A DNA stretch of 64,000 nucleotides, from assembly GCF_021173675.1 (NCBI RefSeq), contig NZ_JAIHON010000002.1, positions 496,001 to 560,000 on the forward strand, in the 5' to 3' direction. The position numbers and the translations under genes are program-made. This document shows, piece by piece, positions 50,993 through 58,978 of the stretch. Source of the DNA: Streptomyces lincolnensis. Lineage in GTDB: Bacteria > Actinomycetota > Actinomycetes > Streptomycetales > Streptomycetaceae. The notes below the pieces were generated by a model, which worked only from the letters and a program-made list of their open reading frames with translations, was not told where the DNA came from and did no database searches. Position 1 is the first letter of the stretch. The number at the start of each line of letters is the position of its first letter.

Positions 50993-50999
50993 GGATTCC

Positions 51000-53132
51000 A
51001 TGCGGCCAGTTTCCAAGATCGAACGCACGGTGGCGCCCTTCGAGGTCGTCAGCTCCTACCAGCCCAGCGGTGACCAGCCGGCGGCCATCGCCGAGCTGGC
51101 CAAGCGCGTCGAGGCAGGTGAGAAGGACGTCGTCCTGCTCGGCGCGACCGGCACCGGCAAGTCCGCCACCACGGCGTGGATGATCGAGAAGCTCCAGCGC
51201 CCCACCCTGGTGATGGCGCCGAACAAGACCCTGGCCGCCCAGCTGGCGAACGAGTTCCGCGAACTCCTGCCGAACAACGCGGTCGAGTACTTCGTCTCGT
51301 ACTACGACTACTACCAGCCCGAGGCGTACGTCCCGCAGTCGGACACCTACATCGAGAAGGACTCCTCCATCAACGAGGAGGTCGAGCGCCTGCGCCACTC
51401 CGCGACCAACTCGCTGCTCACCCGCCGTGACGTCGTCGTGGTCGCCTCCGTCTCCTGCATCTACGGCCTCGGTACTCCCCAGGAGTACGTGGACCGCATG
51501 GTTCCCCTCAAGGTCGGCGACGAGATCGACCGCGACCAGCTGCTGCGCCGCTTCGTGGACATCCAGTACACGCGCAACGACCTGGCCTTCACCCGCGGCA
51601 CCTTCCGGGTCCGCGGCGACACCATCGAGATCTTCCCGGTCTACGAGGAACTGGCCGTCCGCATCGAGATGTTCGGCGACGAGATCGAGGCCCTGTCCAC
51701 CCTCCACCCGCTCACCGGCGAGATCATCAGCGACGACGAGCACCTGTACGTCTTCCCGGCCTCCCACTACGTCGCCGGCCCCGAGCGCATGGAGCGGGCC
51801 GTCAACGACATCGAGAAGGAACTGACGGAGCGCCTGGCCGAGCTGGAGAAACAGGGCAAGCTCCTGGAGGCCCAGCGCCTGAGGATGCGCACCACGTACG
51901 ACCTCGAGATGCTCCGCCAGATCGGCTCCTGCTCCGGCGTCGAGAACTACTCGATGCACTTCGACGGCCGCCTGCCCGGCTCGCCGCCGAACACCCTGCT
52001 GGACTACTTCCCGGACGACTTCCTGCTCGTCATCGACGAGTCGCACGTGACCGTGCCGCAGATCGGCGCCATGTACGAGGGCGACGCCTCCCGCAAGCGC
52101 ACCCTCGTCGACCACGGCTTCCGCCTCCCCTCCGCGCTGGACAACCGCCCCCTGAAGTGGGAGGAGTTCACCGAGCGCATCGGTCAGACCGTCTATCTGT
52201 CGGCGACCCCCGGCAAGTACGAGCTCTCCCGCGGGGACGGCGTGGTCGAGCAGATCATCCGCCCGACCGGCCTGGTCGACCCCGAGGTCGTCGTCAAGCC
52301 CACCGAGGGCCAGATCGACGACCTGGTGCACGAGATCCGCACGCGCACCGAGAAGGACGAACGCGTCCTGGTCACCACCCTCACCAAGAAGATGGCCGAG
52401 GACCTCACCGACTACTTCCTGGAACTCGGCATTCAGGTCCGCTACCTGCACAGCGACGTCGACACGCTGCGTCGCGTCGAGCTGCTGCGCGAACTGCGCT
52501 CCGGCGAGTTCGACGTCCTGGTCGGCATCAACCTCCTGCGCGAGGGCCTCGACCTGCCCGAGGTGTCCCTGGTGGCGATCCTCGACGCCGACAAGGAGGG
52601 GTTCCTGCGTTCGGGCACCTCCCTGATCCAGACCATCGGCCGCGCGGCGCGCAATGTCTCCGGCCAGGTCCACATGTACGCCGACAAGATCACCCCGGCG
52701 ATGGAGAAGGCCATCGAGGAGACCAACCGCCGCCGGGAGAAGCAGATCGCCTACAACACGGAGCGGGGCCTCGACCCCCAGCCGCTCCGCAAGAAGATCA
52801 ACGACATCGTGGCGCAGATCGCCCGGGAGGACGTCGACACGGAGCAGCTGCTGGGCTCCGGCTACCGCAAGTCCAAGGACGGCAAGGGAGCCAAGGCCCC
52901 GGTGCCCGCCCTCGGTGGCAAGGCGGCCAAGGGCGGCAAGGCGGCGAAGGGCAAGGAGAGCGTCCCCACGGACCGTCCCGCCGCCGAACTCGCCGGACAG
53001 ATCGAGGAGATGACGGAACGCATGCGCGCGGCGGCCGCCGACCTCCAGTTCGAGATCGCGGCCCGACTGCGCGACGAGGTCTCCGAGATGAAGAAGGAAC
53101 TGCGTCAGATGAAGGAGGCGGGCCTGGCCTGA
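51000..53132 (+). CDS. uvrB: excinuclease ABC subunit B
   Basis: 710 residues. Damage-verifying helicase of nucleotide-excision repair. Walker [13 protein letters not shown] (about 46-57), the beta-hairpin [10 protein letters not shown], Walker B VIDESH, helicase motifs V/VI ([23 protein letters not shown]), and a C-terminal UVR motif ([27 protein letters not shown]) that contacts UvrA/UvrC. A Lys/Gly/Ala-rich insert (about residues 630-665) before the UVR motif is lineage-typical linker. ATG 51000 fits a leaderless transcript from the damage promoter just upstream. Confidence 0.98.
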   Translation: MRPVSKIERTVAPFEVVSSYQPSGDQPAAIAELAKRVEAGEKDVVLLGATGTGKSATTAWMIEKLQRPTLVMAPNKTLAAQLANEFRELLPNNAVEYFVSYYDYYQPEAYVPQSDTYIEKDSSINEEVERLRHSATNSLLTRRDVVVVASVSCIYGLGTPQEYVDRMVPLKVGDEIDRDQLLRRFVDIQYTRNDLAFTRGTFRVRGDTIEIFPVYEELAVRIEMFGDEIEALSTLHPLTGEIISDDEHLYVFPASHYVAGPERMERAVNDIEKELTERLAELEKQGKLLEAQRLRMRTTYDLEMLRQIGSCSGVENYSMHFDGRLPGSPPNTLLDYFPDDFLLVIDESHVTVPQIGAMYEGDASRKRTLVDHGFRLPSALDNRPLKWEEFTERIGQTVYLSATPGKYELSRGDGVVEQIIRPTGLVDPEVVVKPTEGQIDDLVHEIRTRTEKDERVLVTTLTKKMAEDLTDYFLELGIQVRYLHSDVDTLRRVELLRELRSGEFDVLVGINLLREGLDLPEVSLVAILDADKEGFLRSGTSLIQTIGRAARNVSGQVHMYADKITPAMEKAIEETNRRREKQIAYNTERGLDPQPLRKKINDIVAQIAREDVDTEQLLGSGYRKSKDGKGAKAPVPALGGKAAKGGKAAKGKESVPTDRPAAELAGQIEEMTERMRAAAADLQFEIAARLRDEVSEMKKELRQMKEAGLA

Positions 53133-53147
53133 CCCGCCCCTGCCCGA

Positions 53148-53172
53148 CGGCCCGGCCCACGGCACCGGGCCG
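53148..53172 (+). terminator. terminator of uvrB
   Basis: CGGCCCGG (53148-53155), 9-nt loop, CCGGGCCG (53165-53172): a perfect 8-bp GC stem 16 nt after the uvrB stop. Confidence 0.65.
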
Positions 53173-53226
53173 CCGGGCACGCGCTGTGTTGCAAACCCGA
53201 CACAAAGTACGGGCGGGGGTGCGTCA

Positions 53227-53249
53227 CTGTCAGTGGTCCTGCGTAGGGT
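53227..53249 (+). promoter_or_regulatory. PafBC-type promoter of the terD gene
   Basis: CTGTCAGTG (53227-53235), eight bases, TAGGGT (53244-53249). It differs from the consensus only in the first T and has the TAGGGT -10 classically seen in this promoter class. Transcription would start near 53256, about 48 nt before the GTG. Confidence 0.75.
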
Positions 53250-53303
53250 TCTGGACAACCGCGGGTGCCGCGGCAACAGGGGACAGCGAGAGGGGATCGC
53301 CGC

Positions 53304-53882
53304 GTGAGCGTCAACATGACCAAGGGTCAGGCCATCAGTCTCCAGAAGGGGGACGGAGGCAGTCTGACCGCGGTGCGTATGGGTCTCGGCTGGCAGGCCG
53401 CCCCCCGGCGCGGCCTTTTCGGCTCACGCACCCGGGAGATCGACCTCGACGCCTCGGCCGTCCTGTTCGCGGACAAGCAGCCGGTAGACGTGGTCTTCTT
53501 CCGTCACCTGGTGAGCGACGACGGCTCGGTGCGCCACACCGGTGACAACCTCGTCGGCGGTGTCGGCCAGGGCGGCGACGACGAGGCGATCCTCGTCGAC
53601 CTCGCGCGCGTACCGGTCCACATCGACCAGATCGTCTTCACCGTGAACTCCTTCACGGGCCAGACCTTCCAGGAGGTGCAGGACGCCTTCTGCCGTCTGG
53701 TCGACGAGACCAACGGCCAGGAGCTCGCCCGCTACACGCTGGCGGGCGGCGGCGCCTACACGGCCCAGATCATGGCCAAGGTGCACCGCACCGGCCCGGG
53801 CTGGACGATGACCGCCCTCGGCTCCCAGGCCAACGGCCGCACCTTCCAGGACCTGATGCCGGCGATCCTTCCGCACCTGTAG
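53304..53882 (+). CDS. TerD-family stress protein
   Basis: 192-residue TerD domain: MTKGQAISLQKGDGGSLTAVRMGLGW, REIDLDASAVLFADKQPVDVVFFRHL, and the Ca2+-binding acidic loops with GDDEAILVDLARVPVHIDQIVFTV. TerD proteins bind calcium and belong to tellurite-resistance and general stress systems. GTG 53304 has GAGGGG 8 nt upstream. A damage-type promoter precedes it. The next gene also begins with a TerD-like domain. Confidence 0.95.
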   Translation: MSVNMTKGQAISLQKGDGGSLTAVRMGLGWQAAPRRGLFGSRTREIDLDASAVLFADKQPVDVVFFRHLVSDDGSVRHTGDNLVGGVGQGGDDEAILVDLARVPVHIDQIVFTVNSFTGQTFQEVQDAFCRLVDETNGQELARYTLAGGGAYTAQIMAKVHRTGPGWTMTALGSQANGRTFQDLMPAILPHL

Positions 53883-53928
53883 GGCGGCCCGCGCAGCACA
53901 CGACACATCGACACGGGGGACGAAGGCG

Positions 53929-56100
53929 ATGACGGCCGAGCTGGTGCGGGGGCAGAACCACCCGCTCTCCCAAGCCCGTCTGGAGATCCGGGTCTCGGCC
54001 GGCACGCCCGTCGTGGCGGGGGCCACGATCGGCGACGAGCGCGGCAGGGTGCAGGGGGTCGAGTGGGTCGTCCATCCGGGCGCGCCCACCCTTCCCGGGC
54101 TCGAGGTCTCCCGGCAGGCGGCCGCCGACCACCGCCTCGCCGTCGATCTCGACGCCATGCCCGAGACCGTGCACCGGATCAGCGTGCTGCTCGCCCTGCC
54201 CGCCCCGGGCACCGGGGGCCCCGTGCGCTTCGGTGCCCTCGCCGCCCCGTTCGTCGCGGTCACCGGCCTCGACGGCACCGAGGTCGCCAGTTACACGATC
54301 ACCGGCCTGGACGCCGAGTCGGCCGTGGTCGCGCTGGAGCTGTACCGCCGGCAGGGCGCCTGGAAGGTGCGTGCCGTCGGCCAGGGGTACGCGGGCGGTC
54401 TCGCCGAACTCCTCACCGACCAGGGCCTGCCCCAAGCCCACCAGCTCGCGAGCGGCATCAACGAAGCGGTGGCCCGGGGCCTGGCCCGCTCGATCTCCGC
54501 GCCCCCGCCCCGCACTCCCGACACCGACCGCTCCCGGCAGACGGCCACCCCGGCGCCCGGCCCCGACCAGGGCGGCCCGACGCCCCAGAGCTCTCCACCC
54601 TCGTGGCCGACGTCCCCCTACGGCCCCGGAACCCCGGACACCCCGCCCCAGCCGACCTCGCCCTACGGCCCCCAGGACGCCCCGGCGACCGGTGCACCGC
54701 AGCAGTCCGCTTCCCCTTACGGGACCCAGAACGGCCCGGCCTCACAGCAGCCCGCCTCCCCCTACGACGCACAAGGCCCCCAGGGCGCCGCGGCACCGCA
54801 GCCCGGACAGCCCGGACACCCCCACGGCCCCGTGGCCCCATCCGCCGCCCCCCGGCCCGCCGGGACCGGCACGGGCGGCCCGGTCGACTACACCCACCCG
54901 CGACGGCGGCAAGCGGCCCCACCCCCGCCCCCGCCGGCCGCGCCTCCCGGCCCGCCCGGGCAGCCCCCGCGACCAGTCGCGGGTGACGCCACCGGCTGGT
55001 CCATGGACGAGCGGCTCTACAACCAGGTGTGGGGCATGTTCGAGGACCTGGCCCGCACCACGGCTGCGTACCGCAGCGCCGTCGACTTCGCCGACTCGCG
55101 CATGGAGAAGGAACTCGACCAGGTGCTGTCCGACCCGCGCAGCCGGATCGGAGGACAGGGCGACGCGGCGCGCGAGGCGGCCCGCACCAAGCGCGCACAG
55201 CTCGTCGACCAGGCCAGGGCGGCCCTCGACCGGGACCTCGTCCAGCTCACCGCCGAGGCCGAGGTCGTCGAGCCCGCGCTCCCGCCGGCCTACGCCCGCT
55301 GGGACGCCCCCGTGTGGCACGGCTACCGGGTGCCGACGGAGATGCCCATGGCCCTGCGCCTCGGCGATCTCCAGCTGCCCGAGGCCGCCTCGCTGCGCAT
55401 ACCGATGCTGGTCCGGCTGCCGCTGGAGCGCGGCCTGTGGATCGACAGCGGGCACGTCGGCGCGGCCGACGGCTCCTTCTCCGACGCCCACGACCTGCGG
55501 AGCCCGGCGATGGAGACCGCGGTGGCACACGCGGCCCGGCTGCTGGCGGTGCATCCACCGGGCGAGTTCACCGTGCATGTCGTCGACCCCGCCGGCTCGG
55601 GGGCACAGACGCTGGTCCCACTGGTGCAGACCGGTGCCCTCGCGGGCCCTCCCGCACTCGGAGCGGCGGGTGTGACGGACGTTCTGCGTCGGCTCACGGA
55701 GCGCGTCGACCTCGTACAGATGGCGGTGCGGGCGGGAGCGACCGACTCGCTCCCGCCCGGTCTCGACACCGCCCAGCAGCTGCTGATCGTCAACGACTTC
55801 CCGCACGGCTTCGACGACCGTGCCGTCACCCAGCTGCGCTACCTCGCGGACGAGGGCCCCGGCGTCGGCGTCCACCTGATGATGGTCGCGGACCGCGAGG
55901 AGGCCTCCGCCTACGGTCCGTTGCTGGACCCGCTGTGGCGGTCCCTGATGCGGCTCACTCCGGTGCCCGACGACCACCTCGCCGACCCCTGGGTCGGGCA
56001 CGCCTGGACGTACGAGCCGCCTCTCGTGCCGCCCGGCAGCCAGGTGCTCCACCAGGTGCTCGCCCAGGTCGTGGCGGCCCGTCGGTCCTGGAACAGGTGA
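53929..56100 (+). CDS. TerD-like domain / proline-rich linker / FtsK-like domain fusion protein
   Basis: 723 residues. Residues about 1-175: TerD-like beta-sandwich (LVRGQNHPLSQARLEIRVSAGTPVVAGA; SYTITGLDAESAVVALELYRRQGAWKVRAVGQGYAGGLAELL). About 185-355: disordered, with four SPYG/SPYD repeats and poly-Pro. About 360-440: helical. About 450-723: an alpha/beta domain (RIPMLVRLPLERGLWIDSG; FTVHVVDPAGSGAQTLVPL; LLIVNDFPHGFDDRAVTQLRYLADEGPGVGVHLMMVAD) that looks like an FtsK/SpoIIIE-type domain with no Walker A. It follows terD by 46 nt; probably one operon. Confidence 0.85.
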   Translation: MTAELVRGQNHPLSQARLEIRVSAGTPVVAGATIGDERGRVQGVEWVVHPGAPTLPGLEVSRQAAADHRLAVDLDAMPETVHRISVLLALPAPGTGGPVRFGALAAPFVAVTGLDGTEVASYTITGLDAESAVVALELYRRQGAWKVRAVGQGYAGGLAELLTDQGLPQAHQLASGINEAVARGLARSISAPPPRTPDTDRSRQTATPAPGPDQGGPTPQSSPPSWPTSPYGPGTPDTPPQPTSPYGPQDAPATGAPQQSASPYGTQNGPASQQPASPYDAQGPQGAAAPQPGQPGHPHGPVAPSAAPRPAGTGTGGPVDYTHPRRRQAAPPPPPPAAPPGPPGQPPRPVAGDATGWSMDERLYNQVWGMFEDLARTTAAYRSAVDFADSRMEKELDQVLSDPRSRIGGQGDAAREAARTKRAQLVDQARAALDRDLVQLTAEAEVVEPALPPAYARWDAPVWHGYRVPTEMPMALRLGDLQLPEAASLRIPMLVRLPLERGLWIDSGHVGAADGSFSDAHDLRSPAMETAVAHAARLLAVHPPGEFTVHVVDPAGSGAQTLVPLVQTGALAGPPALGAAGVTDVLRRLTERVDLVQMAVRAGATDSLPPGLDTAQQLLIVNDFPHGFDDRAVTQLRYLADEGPGVGVHLMMVADREEASAYGPLLDPLWRSLMRLTPVPDDHLADPWVGHAWTYEPPLVPPGSQVLHQVLAQVVAARRSWNR

Positions 56101-56211
56101 CCTGTCCCGCTCATTCGTCAAGCATGCGTAAAGTCACTCTGACCTGCTTATTTGGCTTTTACTTTACCAATTGCTTTACCTTTCCTTGGTGATTGGGGTA
56201 CCGTTGTTCGT
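56101..56211 (+). other. T-rich region and probable terC promoter
   Basis: 56140-56187 is unusually T-rich for this genome. TACCGT (56199-56204) would place the transcript start at about 56211, exactly at the first base of the riboswitch. The -35 is not clear. GTAAAG (56127) and CTTTAC (56160) are inverted copies of one another and could end the upstream operon. Confidence 0.4.
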
Positions 56212-56361
56212 ACGGAGGGGAGTACTCCCTGTCGATGCGGCGTACCCGTCAATACGGATCAGACCTGATGATCCCGGGGCGTCGGCCCACCCTGGGTGGA
56301 AGAGACCTCCGGCAGCGCAACGACGCTGGTTACTTGCCGTTACGTACTGCCGGAGGCAGCA
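56212..56361 (+). promoter_or_regulatory. yybP-ykoY-type (Mn2+) riboswitch and expression platform of terC
   Basis: Conserved aptamer elements are present in order: GGAGGGGAGTA (56214-56224), CCGTCAATACGG (56246-56257) and GAGACCTCCG (56302-56311). P1 can form between CGGAGG (56213-56218) and CCTCCG (56306-56311). The same 3' strand extended, CCTCCGGCAG (56306-56315), is a perfect 10-base complement of CTGCCGGAGG (56347-56356), which contains the terC ribosome-binding site. Metal-bound P1 would free the site; without metal it would be sequestered. The match was read by eye. Confidence 0.8.
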
Positions 56362-57363
56362 GTGGACGTTTCCCCCACCCTGTGGGTCCTCACGATCGTG
56401 GGCCTCGCCGCCCTGATCGCGGTCGACTTCTTCATCGGCCGCAAGCCGCATGACGTGTCCATCAAGGAAGCGGGCATCTGGACAGTCGTCTGGATCGCCC
56501 TGGCCGGCCTCTTCGGGCTCGGCCTGCTCATCTTCGGCGGAGGTCAGGCGGGTGGCGAGTTCTTCGCCGGCTTCATCACCGAGAAGTCCCTGAGCGTGGA
56601 CAACCTCTTCGTCTTCGTCCTGATCATGGCGAAGTTCGCGGTGCCGTCCCAGTATCAGCAGCGCGTGCTGCTGATCGGTGTCCTCATAGCCCTGGTGTTG
56701 CGGGCGATCTTCATCGCCGCCGGTGCCGCCATCCTCGCCAGCTTCGCCTGGGTCTTCTACCTCTTCGGCGCCTTCCTGATCTGGACCGCCTGGAAGCTCA
56801 TCCAGGAGGCTCGCGCCGACCAGGAGGACGAGGAGTTCGAGGAGAACAAGCTCCTCAAGGCCGCCGAGCGCCGCTTCGGTGTGGCCGACCGCTACCACGG
56901 CACCAAGCTCTGGATCGAGGAGAACGGCAAGCGGATCATGACCCCGATGCTGGTCGTGATGCTCGCGATCGGCACCACGGACGTCCTGTTCGCGCTGGAC
57001 TCCATCCCCGCGATCTTCGGTCTGACCCAGGACCCGTACATCGTGTTCACGGCCAACGCGTTCGCCCTGATGGGTCTGCGACAGCTGTACTTCCTCATCG
57101 GCGGACTGCTGAAGAGGCTCGTCCACCTCAGTTACGGCCTGTCGGTCATCCTCGGCTTCATCGGCGTCAAGCTCGTCCTGCACGCGCTGCACGAGTCCGG
57201 CGTCCATGTCCCGGAGATCAGCATCCCGGTCTCCCTCGGCGTGATCTGCTCGGTCCTGATCGTCACCACGATCACCAGCCTGCGGGCCTCCAAGAAGCAG
57301 GCGGCGGCCGAGGCGGCGCAGACCAAGAGCGAAGGCGCTCCGAAGGACAGCATCGAGGCCTGA
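56362..57363 (+). CDS. terC: TerC family membrane protein (manganese exporter-like)
   Basis: 333 residues, about nine membrane helices. Family motifs ITEKSLSVDNLFVFVLIMAKFAVP and TTDVLFALDSIPAIFGLTQDPYIVFTANAFALMGLRQLYFL carry the acidic residues (D, N and D) proposed to handle metal. TerC proteins are linked to tellurite resistance and, in other bacteria, to Mn2+ export, which agrees with the riboswitch in front. GTG 56362 sits 5 nt after GGAGG (56352-56356). A terminator follows. Confidence 0.93.
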   Translation: MDVSPTLWVLTIVGLAALIAVDFFIGRKPHDVSIKEAGIWTVVWIALAGLFGLGLLIFGGGQAGGEFFAGFITEKSLSVDNLFVFVLIMAKFAVPSQYQQRVLLIGVLIALVLRAIFIAAGAAILASFAWVFYLFGAFLIWTAWKLIQEARADQEDEEFEENKLLKAAERRFGVADRYHGTKLWIEENGKRIMTPMLVVMLAIGTTDVLFALDSIPAIFGLTQDPYIVFTANAFALMGLRQLYFLIGGLLKRLVHLSYGLSVILGFIGVKLVLHALHESGVHVPEISIPVSLGVICSVLIVTTITSLRASKKQAAAEAAQTKSEGAPKDSIEA

Positions 57364-57390
57364 CCACGTCGGACGTAGCAAGAACCATCC

Positions 57391-57431
57391 CCGGGAGCGG
57401 TGCGCGGCGAATTGCCGACCACCGCTCCCGG
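57391..57431 (+). terminator. terminator of terC
   Basis: CCGGGAGCGGT (57391-57401) and ACCGCTCCCGG (57421-57431), perfect 11-bp stem; the 19-nt loop itself can form GGC-GAATT-GCC. It lies 28 nt after the terC stop. Confidence 0.8.
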
Positions 57432-57490
57432 TGCTTCGTTGGGAACCGAGCGCTCCCACCCCGGGGGACGCCGGGCCGGGTGGAGGCACC

Positions 57491-57805
57491 GTGGACACAC
57501 CGATGAGGTTCGTGCAGATCATCGACTTCGAGACCGAGCGCTTCGACGAGATGCGAGCGCTCTCCGAGGACGCGGAGAAGCGGTTCGCCGACCGCGAGGG
57601 CGGCCCCACCCGCCGCATCGTCCTGAAGGACCGCAACAGGCCCGGCCACTATCTCGTCGTCATCGAGTTCGACTCGTACGAGGAGGCGATGGCGAACAGC
57701 GACGATCCCGAGACCGGCAGGTTCGCGGAACAGATGGCCGCCCTCTGCTCCCGGCCGCCGACCTTCACCGACTGCGACGCGCTGGACACGACCGACTTCC
57801 GATGA
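57491..57805 (+). CDS. small dimeric alpha-beta barrel (ABM-like) protein
   Basis: 104 residues (MRFVQIIDFETERFDEMRALSEDAEKRF; RIVLKDRNRPGHYLVVIEFDSYEEAMANSDDPETGRFAEQMAALC). The beta-alpha-beta-beta-alpha-beta pattern with a central hydrophobic strand fits antibiotic-biosynthesis-monooxygenase-like dimers, often of unknown substrate. GTG with TGGAGG 4 nt upstream. Confidence 0.78.
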   Translation: MDTPMRFVQIIDFETERFDEMRALSEDAEKRFADREGGPTRRIVLKDRNRPGHYLVVIEFDSYEEAMANSDDPETGRFAEQMAALCSRPPTFTDCDALDTTDFR

Positions 57806-57877
57806 CCCTGACGGGCCCCGCACGACCGGTGTCAGGACCGGAGTGCGGGGCCCGACCCCGTCTGCGACGATCGCAGC

Positions 57878-58978
57878 ATGATCGCTCGGGTCGGGTCGTT
57901 CGCGACGCGGTGGACCTCCGCCGCGCCCCTGCTCGCGGTCGTGATGCTGGTCCTCACCTGGGGCCGGGACCTGCCCGCGGCGGTGGTCGCGCTGGTCACC
58001 GTGGTCCTCGCGGGTGCCGTCCTGGCCGCCGTGCACCATGCCGAGGTGATCGCCCACCGGGTCGGCGAACCGTTCGGCTCCCTCGTCCTGGCCGTGGCCG
58101 TCACCGTCATCGAGGTCGCCCTGATCGTCACCCTCATGGCGGACGGCGGCGACAAGGGCGCCACCCTGGCCCGGGACACCGTCTTCGCGGCGGTGATGAT
58201 CACCTGCAACGGCATCGTCGGGATCAGCCTCCTGGTCGCCTCCCTGCGCCACGGGACGGCGGTCTTCAACCCCGAGGGCACCGGCGCGGCCCTCGCGACC
58301 GTCGCCACCCTGGCCACGCTCAGCCTGGTGCTGCCGACGTTCACCACGAGCAGGCCGGGGCCCGAGTTCTCCGGCGTCCAGCTGACCTTCGCCGCCATCT
58401 CCTCGCTGGTCCTGTACGGCCTGTTCGTGGCGACCCAGACCGTACGGCACCGCGACTACTTCCTCCCGATCACCCGCCAGGGCGAGGTGATCACCGCCGA
58501 CGACCACGCCGACGCGCCGACCGCCCGCACCGCCCTGATCAGCCTCGGACTGCTGGGCCTCGCCCTGATCGGCGTGGTCGGCCTGGCCAAGGGGGTGTCG
58601 CCGACCATCGAGTCCGGTGTGGAGGCCGCCGGACTGCCGCACGCCGTCGTCGGCGTGATCATCGCCCTGCTGGTGCTGCTGCCCGAGACCATCGCGGCCC
58701 TGCGCTCCGCCCGCCGCGACCGGGTGCAGACCAGCCTCAACCTCGCGCTCGGCTCGGCGATGGCCAGTATCGGCCTGACCATCCCCGCGGTCGCCCTGGC
58801 GTCGATCTGGCTCTCCGGGCCGCTCGTCCTCGGCCTCGGCGCCACGCACATGGTGCTGCTGGCGCTGACCGTGGTGGTGAGCTCCCTGACGGTGGTGCCC
58901 GGCCGGGCCACGCCGCTCCAGGGAGGCGTACACCTGGTGCTGTTCGCGGCCTATCTGGAGCTGGCGATCAATCCATGA
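57878..58978 (+). CDS. chaA: Ca2+/H+ antiporter (ChaA/CaCA family)
   Basis: 366 residues, about 11 helices. The two inverted alpha-repeats of the family are visible: GEPFGSLVLAVAVTVIEVALIV (about 64-85) and LLPETIAALRSARRDRVQTSLNLALGSAMASIGLTIP (about 267-304), each with the transport Glu (VIEVAL, LPETIA). Exchanges cytoplasmic Ca2+ or Na+/K+ for protons. Being close to TerD (Ca2+-binding) and TerC is suggestive but not proof of a link. The 3' end overlaps the MFS gene by 11 nt. Confidence 0.88.
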   Translation: MIARVGSFATRWTSAAPLLAVVMLVLTWGRDLPAAVVALVTVVLAGAVLAAVHHAEVIAHRVGEPFGSLVLAVAVTVIEVALIVTLMADGGDKGATLARDTVFAAVMITCNGIVGISLLVASLRHGTAVFNPEGTGAALATVATLATLSLVLPTFTTSRPGPEFSGVQLTFAAISSLVLYGLFVATQTVRHRDYFLPITRQGEVITADDHADAPTARTALISLGLLGLALIGVVGLAKGVSPTIESGVEAAGLPHAVVGVIIALLVLLPETIAALRSARRDRVQTSLNLALGSAMASIGLTIPAVALASIWLSGPLVLGLGATHMVLLALTVVVSSLTVVPGRATPLQGGVHLVLFAAYLELAINP

